The notes under the pieces were generated by a model that was not told the DNA's origin, searched no databases, and was given only the letters and a program-made list of their open reading frames with translations. Position numbers and translations under genes: made by a program. Positions 26,237 through 39,400 of a stretch of DNA of 64,000 nucleotides are shown here, piece by piece; within the stretch, counting starts at the first letter, position 1; every line of letters starts with the position of its first letter. Source of the stretch: Podospora bellae-mahoneyi (lineage: Eukaryota; Ascomycota; Sordariomycetes; Sordariales; Podosporaceae); contig NC_085883.1 in NCBI RefSeq assembly GCF_035222275.1, positions 2,480,001 through 2,544,000 of the forward strand, written 5' to 3'.

Positions 26237-29200
26237 GTCTTGTGTTTGGTGATGATGTGGTTGGAAGATATATGTGTGTTGAGTCTGGAAGGGTTTGTAC
26301 GGGAATAAATAAGGATATGTGCATGTTTGGTGTAGGTCGTTGGGCCACTGGGATAAACGTTTGCAAATGGGATAACACGGTGTCACAAAGTTATTTTAGT
26401 TGCTTTTTGCTTGTGGTCACTGAACAGAGGAATGAGAATAAAATGCTGTCGAGAAACAACGCGCATGTTGTCATGGCGAGGGCAGATAAAATTGTGGATT
26501 GCTTGTTGTTAGCTTCGGAGTGGAAACGTTCTTTGGATTGTCCATCGGCAACCTGTTGCAAACAAGGTTGATGATATGTTGCAAAGTAGGGGACGTCAAA
26601 ATTCCAAGAGAATGTGGAAGGAAATCAAAGAGTTTTCGAGTGCAGTGAAATCTAAAGTTGCTTGCAGTTGACCTTCAGTCTGGCGAGGAAGAGAAGAGAA
26701 GAGCAGAGCAGATATCACGTGTCTAATCACATCTATTCCGCCGTGACCACCCCAAACCAACCGCTCTCAAAGCAAGAGAGGATGTCCAAATCCGGTAAAA
26801 CAAGGGTACTTGATTGGCTGTTTCATGGCCTCTCTGTACATGTGAGAATCGTTAGCTCGCCGGACGAATACGGATGGCAACAGCAACCTGTTGCCATGAT
26901 GGTCAGATGAGAAATGAGCAGTCACGATTTCACTTCAAGTCTAGAATGAAAATAACATGCAGGTATTTCCTGACTTCTCGTGCCTTCCCATCTGGGGCCG
27001 GGGGACATGCACAATGCACGTATGACATAGGTGGTGCATTTTGCAGCTAGCTATCAGAGGCAAAAAGGAGACCTCGGAGGTTTACTCATGTTTCGGCTTC
27101 TTTCTTCTGCCGGCAGCGGAGGAGGTGATGGTGTCACTGGTGTTCCCCCAATGCTTTACTTTGTAAAGATCCCGAGCCATGGTAGCCGTGTATTGCCTGT
27201 TGGATGACCTGCATCTACCAATCTGCCCCCGACTCTGGATCTGGAACTGACGGTGAAGCCTACAGAACTGTCACACGTGCTCATGCTATCTGTCCTACTC
27301 TGTGTCCAGATCCAGAGGCTGATGGACGATGTTAGGAATCATGAGATAGCAAGATAGATAGACATCGCCACTGCAGGCCCATCTATCTCTAGCCTTCTCA
27401 TTATCCCATCGATGCCGGCAAATCTGAAACCTAGAAAGAGCAAGAAACGGTCAAGATGAGCGAGCGATGGACAGACGTGGCAATCCTGAGGCGCACCCAA
27501 TAGTACCATTGCATGTCTATCTCATGCACGACGCCCCGGACAGACAGATGGGCTTCTTGCTTCTTTCCTCGTCCAGTCGTGTCAAACAAATGGGAACAGA
27601 AGGAATGTGTCTTACCACCCTCTCCGCGCCCGACTGGTACTGGTAGTACCTCCCCCTCTTTTGATGTTCCCATGGGATCGGCTCAGAGGGATGGTCAGCG
27701 AAGCCCGGGGAAGTGAGAAAAGCTGGGATTGAAGCATCCACACCGGCTTGGGTGTCTAAGATCTCATCGTGATTCGGTTTCTGGAATCAGATGGTTGGTT
27801 GGTTCCATTGCCCATGTTTTGACGACGCCTGACGTGGAAGCCCGGCATTGGAAACGAAGAGAAGGATGTTCAGGTTGTGGGTCAATGATTTAGTGTTGAG
27901 AGTTGAAGTGAGTGGTCGCTCATCGTGACTCCCTTCATCTGCAGACCCAAGTTGGATGCTGGGCGTGGGCAGATGGATGCCCGTTTGGAATCCAGCTGAG
28001 AGCCCAACGTTTAGCGGTGTCTAACATCAGCTCTTCCGGGGGAAGCAGGAGAAAGAGAGGAGGATTGTCCTTGCTGGCATTTCTTTCTCCCGGCGTCCCA
28101 GACCTGTCGATTTGCTGGATCTGTCCATGGGCTTCGATAATGGGCCCTCCCCCAGATGGGTCCCGGACGATATCAGTTGATGGCTACCAGTCGCCCGAGG
28201 GGGAACAAGAACAACGAAAAAAAAAAAAGGTTGCATGGCAGGGCCTCTCATGCATTCGGACGTTCAGATTCTGTTGTGTAATCTGTTTTGGTTATTATGT
28301 GAGCAGAGAAAAACAGAAGGACTCACCTTCGCTGTCACGTCGAGCCGGACCCAGACCCAGTATGCAGCCCGAATGAAGGCCCAGCCCAGATATCGCCATG
28401 AGAAAAAGACCAAGCAAAGGAGGGGCTGTCAATACGCCGTCTGGTACATAGAGCCGGCAAAGGCTGCGCTGTTGCGAGATGACGTTTGCTGGGACGTTCC
28501 ATGAAGGATGAGGGGTCAGCTTTGCCCCTCCCCCTCACCAACATCTTTTTTTTTTCCCTTGATTACTGCGGGGTGTGAAAGGACCCCTCCTCCTCCTGCT
28601 CAGGTCTTGTCTCCCAATTTGTCAAACACGGACCCGGCCGTGGTGATTCCGCCGGCACAATATGAGGACCGCGGTGCTGGATGTTGGATGTGTGGCCGTT
28701 GCCTTCTGTGCCGAAGGCTGGAAGTTCCAGAATTATCCCAATTGGCCATCCGTCTCGTTCGGCTTGGAGATGCACACCATTCAGTTTCATCTCGCACATG
28801 GGTCTCGGTTGTCCGGATTGGGGTTGGGTTTGTGGTGAAGACATTGGATTCATTTCATGTTATTGAATAGGTACCCATCCAGCCTTCCCAATTGGTTGCT
28901 CCAGGCTCTTGAGTTCTTGCCTTGAATATGGTGGGCAGTCGAACAAGCCCTGTCCTGCCTTCCTCGTCTGGCTGCCCGTGGCTAATGGAAGGTACGATAA
29001 GGATAAGGCTGTGGTTACCTATTAATGCTCTCTTTCCTATCCTGTCAGACAGGTACATCTTTTCCCTAGAATAACTCATAAAAAAAACACTCACCTTCCA
29101 TTCCTTCTCACAACTCCCCCGCTTCTGTACGAGCCATGTTCATGCTGCACGCTGTTGTTGTCGCCGGTATCGATTCGTTCGTCGGTTGCCCCCTCGGCGC

Positions 29201-31002
29201 CCCGACCCATACTTGGCTTCTTGTTTAATATCAAGAAGCATTGCCAACTCATCATTGCATGAGTGTCAAGGTCGGCCAGTGCCTAGTTGCCTTGCGACGT
29301 CGCTGACCACTCAAAAGGCCGAGTTGTCGTTAGGGCCAGACGCAGACAGACGCAGGCGATGCAAGGGTTTGCCGGCCCCCCCAGCCACTGTTCATGCACC
29401 TCATTCCCTCCCTCACCGACTTCCAATGTCCTCTTCTCTTCTTCGAAGCGCCGCCGTTCATTTCTTACCGACCTTGTTTGTGAACTGTCGTCCCAAAGAT
29501 CCAATTGCCCGTCCCTGATTCGTCCGTCCTACCGTGCACTAACACGCGGCCCCACAGAAACTGTTTCTCGAACCACCACTCTTCGGCGCCGCATCAAATA
29601 AAAAAAAAAAACTTTTGTTTTCTCTGCTGACGATGACGGAAACCTGCCGTGGGCGAATCGCCATGGCCCGGGTGACGGCCAGCGACGGCTACGGATACCT
29701 GGCATCATCACATCGAGATATCGTCACAGATGCTTGACCCCCTGCAATGTATCTATCTGTAGGTGCTCTTCGGAGAGCTTGTCCACGGCCAACGCTGTTC
29801 CTGTGTACACTACCAACCGCTACTTGGTCGATTCGACTGCAGCTGCATTAGTGGCCGCGCATATGGATCTCGGAGAAGTCTCCCTTCGTCCCTCCTTGTG
29901 TCCCAGTCCGTCACTGCGGTGCTCTGATGAGCCGGCATTTCCCTCCAGAAGCTACAGGGCACCGTTGTCTGTCTGGATGCCCCCGGCGGCACCAGCCCAG
30001 CGGCGATATCCCCCAGAGTGCCGCCGAGGTGGACGAGTCGTCCTGTCCGTTTCCCCTTCCGGTCTACCTGCAGAAGCAGAGACATTGGCCTTCGGCGGTT
30101 CCATTTTTGCCACCTTCTGAGAAGGCCATGTCTGCATACAAACGCGCCTTTTACCCAAAAAAAGGCCTGCGGGCCCGCCCAGATCGGACCAAAACAAAAG
30201 GGAAGAGCGGAGGGGGGTTGGACAGGCGCGGGAGTGGAGGCCGGAGCAGGGCCAAGCCTGAGAGAAGAATAGCAACATCGAGCATGAGCAAGTGCATCAT
30301 GAGCCAACAGGACCCATATCCTTTCCCCATACCACACTGGTCGGACTTATCAGAGGAGATCTTCCCCTCCAAGTCGATGCATCCCCCCATGTTGATGGGG
30401 TGGAGTTGGTCCGGTCTCAGCGGTTGTATCAACTGGCAACGACACACGCCAACACATCAAGAGGGTCACACTTTGAGCCGCATCTTTTGTCGACATGCAT
30501 TCGACAACCCTTCCACTCTGTCCGTCTAGCTTTCCGACCTTTCCCTGCTGCGTCTGGTGTCTGTATCTGGACTTTTGCCATCCCCCCCCGTGCCCCGCAC
30601 CACCACCGTCCGTCACTGCAATAAAGCACACATGTCTCGCCGTTTCTGGTCCACGACTTCCCTTCCTGCGTCCGAGCCTTGATACGTAGCATATCTATCA
30701 GCCCTGACTTCTCTCACCACCCAAACTCACACCACCCTCTCGTCTGTAGGACAAGCTTCCACCTCCGGCCTCTTACTCTCCTACCTCCCTCTCTCTATAC
30801 CACTTCCACCCCCAGCCAAGTTGGGCTCGACTGCATCGCATATCGCACCGAGTCCCGGATCCAGCCTTGCCGTCCATTCTTGCTTTATTGCATCGCCCAT
30901 ATTTTCTTTTTTGGCTTCCCGGGACCTGCCAGACGTCTGTTCCACGTCTTGAACCTGCCGTGCTTGTCACATTGGGGTCTCATTACGAGCAAATTTGTCA
31001 CC
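26237..31002. other. 4.8-kb gene-poor region upstream of the dsRBD-like gene
   Basis: I find no convincing gene. The first few hundred bases are the RAM1 3' region. The last 400 bases before 31003 are pyrimidine-rich and look like a leader of the next gene. Frames in between are short and overlapping on both strands. Confidence 0.45.
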
Positions 31003-31793
31003 ATGGTTGGCTTCTACATGCAGTACCTGGAGAGTAAGTTCTTCATTGACTTTCTGGAAGCTCTCTTTCTGGCCTTGCCGTCTAAACACCGTTCCCGCAT
31101 TGTTTCTGTTGTGGTGGCATGTCGTTGTTGACCACCCCCCCTGCACGACATCTTCCCACAACATACACACACCTTACCTATGTTCCTGCTTCAGACTTCA
31201 GATCCCCTGGCACAGCATCCATCCACCCCCTGGTCATTCATCCCTCGATCTGGCACACCATGTATACCTGCTGCACCCCATAGGGCTGAGGGGGTTCAGG
31301 TTGGGCTGTCATGCAGATCACTTCATGCCAGGCCGTTCTTGCTACCACCTCCCCCTCCTCCAATACTCTCCCCCCTGTAGGAAACGACAATGCCCAACGG
31401 CTGAGTATGGGATCGTTCCAGGGCCGTGCTAATCGAGGATGATTTGCAGGTCTTTGCCGCCGGCGTGGATGGCACGACCCCAGCTACGAGTGCTACCGCG
31501 ACAGCAGCGGCTACACTTGCCTGGTTCTGGTGAATGGCCGTGAGTACCAGACGGACCTTGCATACGAATCCGGGAACCTGGCCCAGGAAAACGCAGCCAT
31601 GCGTGCTTTTATGGTTTGCCGGAATTTTTCAGTCAATGGTGGCATGCTTGCCCGCAACGGGATCGTCCAGGGGCTGCCTGCCGACGACAGCAGCGTTCGC
31701 AAGTCTCGGAAGAGCAGCCGGCACCACCCGTCTACAAGCCACCGCAGGTCTGGACACCACTCCAGCAGCAGTTCGACCACCTCTTTGGAGTGA
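31003..31793 (+). CDS. Small degenerate double-stranded-RNA-binding-like protein
   Basis: Two exons, 31003-31033 and 31450-31793, joined across a 416-nt intron with GTAAGT donor and TTTGCAG acceptor; the product is 124 residues. The join makes a continuous fold: MVGFYMQYLESLCRRRGW, then P-x-YECYRDSSGYTCLVLVNGREY, then LAQENAAMRAFMVC. This follows the alpha-beta-beta-beta-alpha pattern of a dsRBD (first helix, P-x-YE strand, G-x-x-x-x-x-V-x-V-N-G strand, A-x-E-x-A-A helix). The basic KKxAK motif at the start of the last helix is missing, so RNA binding may be weak or lost. A motif NFSVNGGMLARNGIVQGLP follows, then a disordered Ser/His/Lys/Arg tail. I recognise the fold, not a function. The long intron hides the gene from simple frame searches. 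Confidence 0.72.
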
Positions 31794-32840
31794 TTGCCAG
31801 AGGAGCCACGTTTCCGCGTGGTGGGAGCAGGGTGGACGTTGGGATTCGCTGAATCGCCATGTCTGCCTGCCCCCTTTTGGACCGAACCATTGCCCAGCTT
31901 GTGGAACAGATCCCGGGCGACCACTACCACCTGGACATTGGACTGTTATTCCCCCAATTAAAATCGGAGAAGGCTTCACAGCGAAACACAGTGAGCGAGA
32001 CCCGCAGATGATACCTGGATGGTACTGTCCAGTTTTCATCCGGGATCGTTGAATTGGTCAGCGGCACAGCGGACTTGATGGAATTTTCCACAAAAAAAAC
32101 CACTCTTGCATTCTCACGAAATGACGAAACGATATTTACGACGACATAGACAAGCTCGAGCTTTAGCGACCTTTTTTTACCCCATCCCGAGCCTGCCTGG
32201 TTCCGGCTTTGGCTTCCCTGATCATATCCACGGTGCATATTTTGGATTTCTGTTTTGATGACTTTCGCTTCATTTACAAAAGACACGGAGACACTTTTTT
32301 CTTCACACACTTTTCCAGCTGGGTATGACAGGACCAGCCGGTTGGGTTTGTGGGAGAAGGTCTGAGCTAACTGGACACTTGGGGGCAACTCTGGGTGGCC
32401 GCAAACACCTCACTGGGCAGCAAACATATCGAGTTTTCTTGCCTCTGGATGGATTATTACTCTTGGACCAGGGATCTGGCTTACGATTTGGTCTGGAGTT
32501 TTCTACTCTTTTTTTTTGTTGCACACTCGGTTTCCTTGTTCGCACCCTGGGCTCAGCCTCTCTCTGTCAATGCCGGATTCCTATTTCACACAAGGAGGAG
32601 GACAGAGGATTTTTTGAACGTCTAACCTGTTCACAACCATTTCACTGGGCGCTTTTTTAGGCCGTATGTTCTGGAGAGGGCCGTTGTTATGTAGCGGAAG
32701 GGGGCATTGGACGCTGGAGTTGCGAGGAGTTTTTTCAAAGACTGGAAAGAAAAAGGTGGAGGAATTCACGTTCTGGCATCAGCGGGAGGCACCATTAAGA
32801 ACCGCCTTTTCTATGCCCCCTTTTTGAATGATTGTGGTGG

Positions 32841-32872
<32 letters not shown>

Positions 32873-34443
32873 GTAGTGGTTTAGTCTTTTTCTTTCTTTT
32901 CTTTTTACGTTTACGACATGATGATGAATATGATGACCCTTTTAACGACACCGTTTATGATGACAAAAAGAGGTGGATTGATCAGAGAAAGCAGAGACAA
33001 TTTTGATGATTTGAGAAGAAAGATTTATCACCGGAGAAACGAATACACGGATTTGAGCACATGGCTGAATCTCCTGATTTTCTTTGCATGTTTTCAGTAT
33101 GTGATGGTGATGATGGTGACGATGGTGATGGTAATGTGGCGGATGCCAAAATTTTAACCCCTTTCCAATCCGACCGGTCCGGAACGGGGTCCGAACCCGG
33201 CGCCGCGCAACAGTATTACTAGCTGTATATACGCCGTGTCGGACCGGGACCGGAGCCGGCCGACGAATGAGAATACGGAGCACGCTAAGGGGGCTTTTTA
33301 TGTTGTTGGGACGGAAAGTCACGTTATATTGTTGGTTGCACAAGGTCACAAGGTCTTGGGGAGCAGCAGGTGACCTCCTGGTGAAGCTTATGTCAAACAT
33401 GGGCTTTCGTTTTGTTTCATAGGTACAACAAAAGGTGGCTGTGCAGAATTGGGATGTGCATGATTTGAGGGATCTGGGAAGGTATGAACCAGGTTTTTGG
33501 GTGTATGATGTAGATCAGGGCAGGGCTGGGGAGGGAGGTTTATGGGTTTTTGAGGGATAGGTGGTGAAGACGCCCATAGTAGCGGAGTATATAACATGTG
33601 AGAGAGCAAGGAGTAGCTAGAGGAGAGCAACACTCGAAGAGCAGACAGAGTCTGATTGACAGCTTCAGCTTGCTCCGAAGAAAAGAGCTCAACCCCCTTC
33701 CCCTGAATTCCCCATTTCTCCCACAGGGTTGAGCTGATGAATGTTGCCCCCAATTTCGCCAGGGGAAATTATGCGGCTTGATTGGCTGCTCAGCTGGCAT
33801 GTGGCCAAGGAGTACCCCAGACAATTGGTCGCAGAGCTAAGGAGAAAAGCACGGACCAACCTTCAGCAAAGGCCCCATTTTGTGTTGTCTTAGCTGCTTG
33901 CCCGCCAGGGGGAGGGGCGCCATGTGTTGTGTTGTGGCAGCAGCTGTGGCATGGTCAGTCAGTAGTAGTAGGTGTCCTTAGTTTTTTTTTTTTGTGCTTC
34001 CTGTCCTCTCTTCATCATCTTCGACATCTTCATCACGAACTTCCTTCGGCCTTAATTTTTGAATTGTGCGTCGTGTGCGTGTCTCTCGTGATCCGCGCGT
34101 ACTATATTCATTCTCAAGTTGCAGTCTGGGCCTAACTCACCACCCCCACTCTTCTCGGACCTTAGCTTCGTGACCTACCTACCCAAGTTGGAGCGTGTCA
34201 TTCCCAATTATAACCTGCTTTCTTGAGAGGAGCAACAAGAACTTCGAAGGGGCCAGCTTGCTTTTCTCGTTCACCAACTTCCTTTCTTACGCTCGTTGTA
34301 AAAGTCGAACCATTTTTTTTTAATACACCGCAACTACCCGCTTTACGCACTACCCCGAGAGCGCGCACGCAATCGTCAGACGTCGAGTCCATCGTTCACG
34401 GTTTAGCAAACCTACACCGAGTTATCCCCCTCAACAAGCAATC
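31794..34443. other. 3' region of dsRBD-like gene and MPG1 promoter
   Basis: About 2.65 kb with no supported coding gene. It contains AT-rich sequence at 32000-33100, the GAT microsatellite at 32841, a GC-rich cluster at 33165-33262 and, from about 33960, the CT-rich leader of the MPG1 gene. Confidence 0.5.
32841..32872. repeat. GAT trinucleotide microsatellite
   Basis: About ten tandem GAT units in non-coding sequence. Related GATGATG words continue in the next 250 bases (32918-33130). Confidence 0.85.
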
Positions 34444-35872
34444 ATGAAGGGTACGTGCCTCTTCTAGACGGACTTATTCAAGATGGACGGGAAGCTGACT
34501 TTGTCCTTCTTCACAGCCCTAATTCTCGTCGGCGGCTTTGGCACTCGCCTTCGCCCTCTCGTACGTTCTGTTGCCCTCCCCTCCCTCCATTCCACGCTCC
34601 CTTTCGATGGTGCCCAACACATCACGAACCAACACCGGCGATCTAGCCCCCCTCCCTTCCCACACCGGCGGGCCTTCACCATTGATTACGAGAGACCGTT
34701 GCGACTTCACCGTTCAGGAAACCTCGAGTAGCTAACCTTTGTATCGCTCATCAGACTCTGACCCTCCCCAAGCCTCTGGTCGAGTTCGGCAATAAGCGGA
34801 TGATCCTGCACCAGATCGAGGCCCTTGCAGCTGCTGGTGTTACCGACATTGTATTGGCTGTCAACTACCGCCCTGAGATTATGGAGAAGTACCTGGCCGA
34901 GGTTTGTCCAGTCCCACACCACTACATACCAAAGTGACAAGCCCACTAAGATGCATCTTCTTTCTCAAAACACAGTACGAAAAAGAATTCGGCATCAACA
35001 TCACCATCTCGATCGAATCCGAGCCCCTCGGCACGGCCGGCCCGCTCAAGCTCGCCGAGGAGGTGCTCCGTAAGGACGACACCCCCTTTTTCGTGCTCAA
35101 CTCGGACGTGACGTGCGATTACCCCTTCAAGGAGCTCGCCGCCTTCCACAAGTCGCACGGCGACGAGGGGACCATTGTCGTGACCAAGGTGGAGGAGCCC
35201 TCCAAGTACGGCGTCGTGGTTCACAAGCCGGGGCACCCGACCAAGATTGACCGCTTCGTCGAGAAGCCGGTCGAGTTTGTGGGCAACAGGATCAACGCGG
35301 GCATGTACATCCTCAACACGTCGGTCCTTGACCGCATCGAGCTGAGGCCCACCTCGATCGAGCAGGAGACCTTCCCCGCCATGGTGAAGGACGGGCAGCT
35401 GCACTCTTTTGACCTGGAGGGCTTCTGGATGGACGTCGGGCAGCCAAAGGATTTCTTGACGGGGACGTGCCTGTACCTGTCGAGCCTGGCGAAGAAGCAG
35501 AGCAAGCTGCTGACCCCGACCACGGAGCCGTTTGTGTACGGGGGGAACGTGCTGATTGACCCGAGCGCCAAGATTGGGAAGAACTGCAGAATAGGGCCCA
35601 ACGTGACGATTGGGCCGGATGTGGTGGTGGGGGATGGGGTGAGGCTGCAGAGGTGTGTGCTGCTCTCGGGGGCCAAGGTGAAGGATCACGCTTGGGTGAA
35701 GAGCACGATTGTGGGGTGGAACAGTGTGGTGGGGAGGTGGGCGAGGTTGGAGAATGTGACGGTGTTGGGGGATGATGTGACGATTAGTGATGAGGTTTAT
35801 GTTAATGGGGGGAGTGTGCTGCCTCACAAGACGATCAAGGCCAATGTGGATGTGCCGGCTATTATTATGTAA
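34444..35872 (+). CDS. MPG1: Mannose-1-phosphate guanylyltransferase (GDP-mannose pyrophosphorylase)
   Basis: Exons 34444-34450, 34517-34560, 34755-34901 and 34976-35872 give 364 residues, the usual length of fungal Mpg1/Psa1. The first two exons are tiny and encode [17 protein letters not shown]; joined to exon 3 they make the nucleotidyltransferase signature [17 protein letters not shown]. Further marks are [12 protein letters not shown], the [18 protein letters not shown] loop, [13 protein letters not shown], and a C-terminal left-handed beta-helix of hexapeptide repeats ([20 protein letters not shown]). The enzyme makes GDP-mannose from GTP and mannose-1-phosphate in the cytosol, the donor for wall mannan, N-glycans and GPI anchors. 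Intron 2 is 194 nt, longer than most here. It is convergent with HIR1. Confidence 0.98.
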
Positions 35873-36462
35873 GGGCGGGGTTTTGAGGGGACAGAAATGG
35901 GGGATTTATATGGGATTGTAATTCATGGTATTCTGGGAGGGCTGGGAGCAGTTGGGTGGGAAAGGGGCCCAGGTTATTTTTTTTTCTTGTGAGAAGAAGA
36001 ATTGTTTTTTCGTTTGAGATGTTATAAGATTTTTTTTAAAAAAAAGAGGGAGAGAGAGAGAGAGGGAGAGAGAAATGGAAACACTCCACACACATTTGAT
36101 GTTGAGATATATTCAAGCTATTTGGTGAAGGGTAATTGGGTGTTGAAGAACCAATGTATACAGACGGTGACAATAGGAGGGCAAGGATTAGCAAAGAATA
36201 GTATGGTAATATATCACCACCACCACCAGCAACCAGCGCCTTTTTATGTCACAAGTCCATGATAGCAAAACCTCGCCCTTGTTGCGCCAATTCTCCAAAC
36301 CCACCCATCCACCCGTCCTTTCCCGTGCTGATAAAAGCCCATAAATAATTGCTGAATAATTCTACAAAAAAGAAGCCCTTGCTATAGGTGTCCTAGGCAT
36401 TTATCCCCAACTCCTTTGCGAAGCCCCGTCGTCGTGATGATGCTTGTGATGGTAGGTAGTGA
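35873..36462. other. Convergent 3' region of MPG1 and HIR1
   Basis: About 590 bases of 3' flanking sequence with poly-T, poly-A and a GA-repeat tract at 36045-36073. I see no gene. Confidence 0.6.
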
Positions 36463-39400
36463 TTACTCCTCCATCTGGTCCACCACCCCATTCGTCTCTT
36501 CCCCATCCTCCTCATCCTCCTCATTCCCAGCCGTCAACCCCAGTATCCTAGCGTATTGCACCGTCGTCCTCTGCAAATCCCTGAATTTGCCTATTTTGTC
36601 ATATCAGTCCCTGTTCTCATGAAAAAGAGCAAGGCGATGAAAAACTTACCAAGAATCAACACCACCCCCTTCAGCAACTCCTTCCTCTCCCAACCACAAA
36701 TCACCTCTCCCTTATCAAACCAGCCCCTTCCCTTTCCCTCCCCATCCTTATTGTCTTGCAACACGCCCCCTACCAACGTGTTGAGTAATTCCTCCACCTT
36801 TGACCGCAATCCTTCGGCACCGATCCGTTTGGCGTACATGAATAGATACAACCTAAACTCCTCCTTTGCCCCCAAGGCCAGAGCACCCGCCATGCGGTTC
36901 TCCAAGTGGGCGACAGAGACAACCGATTCGAACCCTTCAAACCCGTCCTTGGCTACGAGTTGCTTGATCAGTCGCTGCAAGGTGTACGCCCGTCCCTTGA
37001 CGAGGAATTCTGTTGTCGTGTGCCGCTCCAAGTGGGGGATTATACCCGCCGAAATGTCGGGTTTATCATCACCACCTGACTTTGGTTTCTTCGCCGGCGC
37101 CGAGGGGCCAACTGCTGTTGAGGAGAGGGCGGTAAGCGACGAGTCGTTGCTGTTCCAGTATTGGGATCCTAGCGCCCACCAGGACTCGGAGAGGCGTTGC
37201 CAGGTGTATAATGTGGGCGAGTAGTAGAATCCGTCGCCGTTGGAGAGGGTTACCACGATTGTGCCGAGACTGTTGAGGTGGGCGGAGGTTACTCCCGGGG
37301 CAGCTGTTGGTCCGTCTGGAGATAAAGAAGTGATGGCAATGTCGAGGATGGGGGCGAGGGATACGGGTGGGTGGGCAGCGGACATGGTTTTTATGTTGAA
37401 GACGTGGCACATGCCTACTGATGTTACGCATAAGAGCCAGTGGTCTCTCGACTCGAGGATTATGGGTTGGGACTCGAGTATAATGCCGTTCAAGAGGCGG
37501 CGGCCGGCGGGCGTCCAGGTGTGGAGTGTGCCGTCTTCGCAGGCGGCTGCCCAGAAGTGCTTGTTGCCTGTTAGGAGGATGATGGCGCGGGGGAGGTAGT
37601 CTTGCCAGAGGAGGGCACCGCGCTTGGTGGCGGTAATATGGGAGGGTTCGCGGGGGCGGGCGGGGTTTTTGGCCTCGAGGATGGTGTTTTCTGGGATTTT
37701 GGAGGCTTCTTCGAGTGTGGATTCCCCTTGAAGGACTCCCTTTTCGAGGGCACGGACAATGTGAGAGCGGATTTTGGGAACTGCTAGTCGTACTTGGGAG
37801 AAGGATACCGAGGGGCTTACGACGGCTGAGCGGAGGAACTCTGGCGTTGGGACGAGGCCTTGAGCGGGTGATGTGAGGGTTGCTGGCTCAAGGCCGTCGA
37901 CTGTGTCAGCCATGATTGGTACAGGACCTGTTGCTAGCCGCTTGTTGGGTTCATCCTCTTCCTCCCCGTCAAGCACAACAGCTTTTCTCTTGGTGCCTAG
38001 CAACAAGGCGGCGATACCGCCTTTTGGTAGCCCATGGGAGGGTTTTGAAAGATCAATCACCGTCTGAGGCGTCTCACTTTGTATCGCAGTCTTGGACTTC
38101 GCGCCCACTAGCTGCGATTGTGGTAATGACAGTAAGCCAGTGCCGGATGACGAGACTAGCAGAGGTGCAACCCTCTTCCTTCCATCCTTCGTTACCTGCA
38201 CCCGGGACTTCAGTTCGTTGATGCGCTCTGCAGCCTTGTCGGCACTCTCTGCGGCCGGTGTCTCCTTGCCTGACTTGGGCTCAGAAGTGTCATTTGTCTC
38301 TCCATTCTTGACCGCGTCACCGTTCTTTGCCTCGCCGTTCTTTGTTGACTTGGTGCCATTTGTTGTGGCAGCCGTGTCACTCTTCGAAGCAGAAGCAGCA
38401 GCAGCAGCAGCAGCAGCAGGCAGATCTCCCATCAGAGCCCCCATCCGGGACTCGGCCCCTCGCAACTCGCCAGCCTTGCTGTGATTCTCAAGGTGTAGCC
38501 CATCAACATCTTCTGCAGTTCCCATTCCCTTTCTGGCAACCCCGTACTTCTCGAGAGCCTTGTCGTTCTCCTCTGCCGTTGCTACCCACCCCAGCTCGCC
38601 AACTTCAAACTGGACCACAACGATGTTTCCATCTAAGCTGCAGGCAAACAAGGTCTGGCCATCTGGGGCCCATGCCAAGTCTGAAATGGACTTGGATGCT
38701 ACATCCTGCACAATCACAACTGGCCGAGAGGTGTTTGTGTTCCATATACTCAACGTCTTGTCCTGACCAGCAGAGGCAATGACTGTCACCAGTGATCCGG
38801 ATGCGCCCTTCTCGGCCGGGTTTTGGGTATGGAACAAACGAGGCGAGAACATACACGCCTCAGTTGGGCCTTCGTGACCAATCAAGTTGATCTGGCTGTC
38901 CCATCTTGAACGCTCAATGATGGCCACACTGCTGACCGGGCCGTTTACTGCATTCGCCGCCGCGATGTGATTGCCATCTGGCGACCAACTACACCTCCGA
39001 AAGTACGTGGTGAGCGGGGAGCTCTTGAACGGCGCACTGATGGTAGTCTCGAGAACAAAGTTGTTGACCATATCGTGGGCGGTGGCATTCGGAGCCGGAG
39101 GGGTAAACCGGAAAATCTTGATGGTCCGGTCATCACCAGCGGTAGCAAAGAACTTATTGGCCGGGTCAAAGGTGATCCCCTTGACATGGCTTTGGTGAAC
39201 AGCAAGTGTCTTTAGCTTTTCAAATGTGTGTCCTGACCATACCACCACTTTCGAATCAAGACCAACTGAGACGAGAATCGAGTTGTCGTAAGACCAGGCG
39301 AGGTCCTGGACGTCGCTGTCGTGGCCTACGAGGCGTTTGTGGGTTTTCCAATTCTCGATGGGCGGTGGCTCGTTGGTGCCGAATGTGGTGGCGTGTGATG

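Noticed and set aside
33165-33262. Possible tRNA on the minus strand with GGTCCG ... CGGACC ends
   Set aside because: The T-loop lacks the conserved A and no regular anticodon arm can be formed; kept only as a GC-rich structured cluster.
34946-35827. 293-codon minus-strand frame opposite MPG1
   Set aside because: It lies fully within the well-supported MPG1 exon 4 and has no family features.
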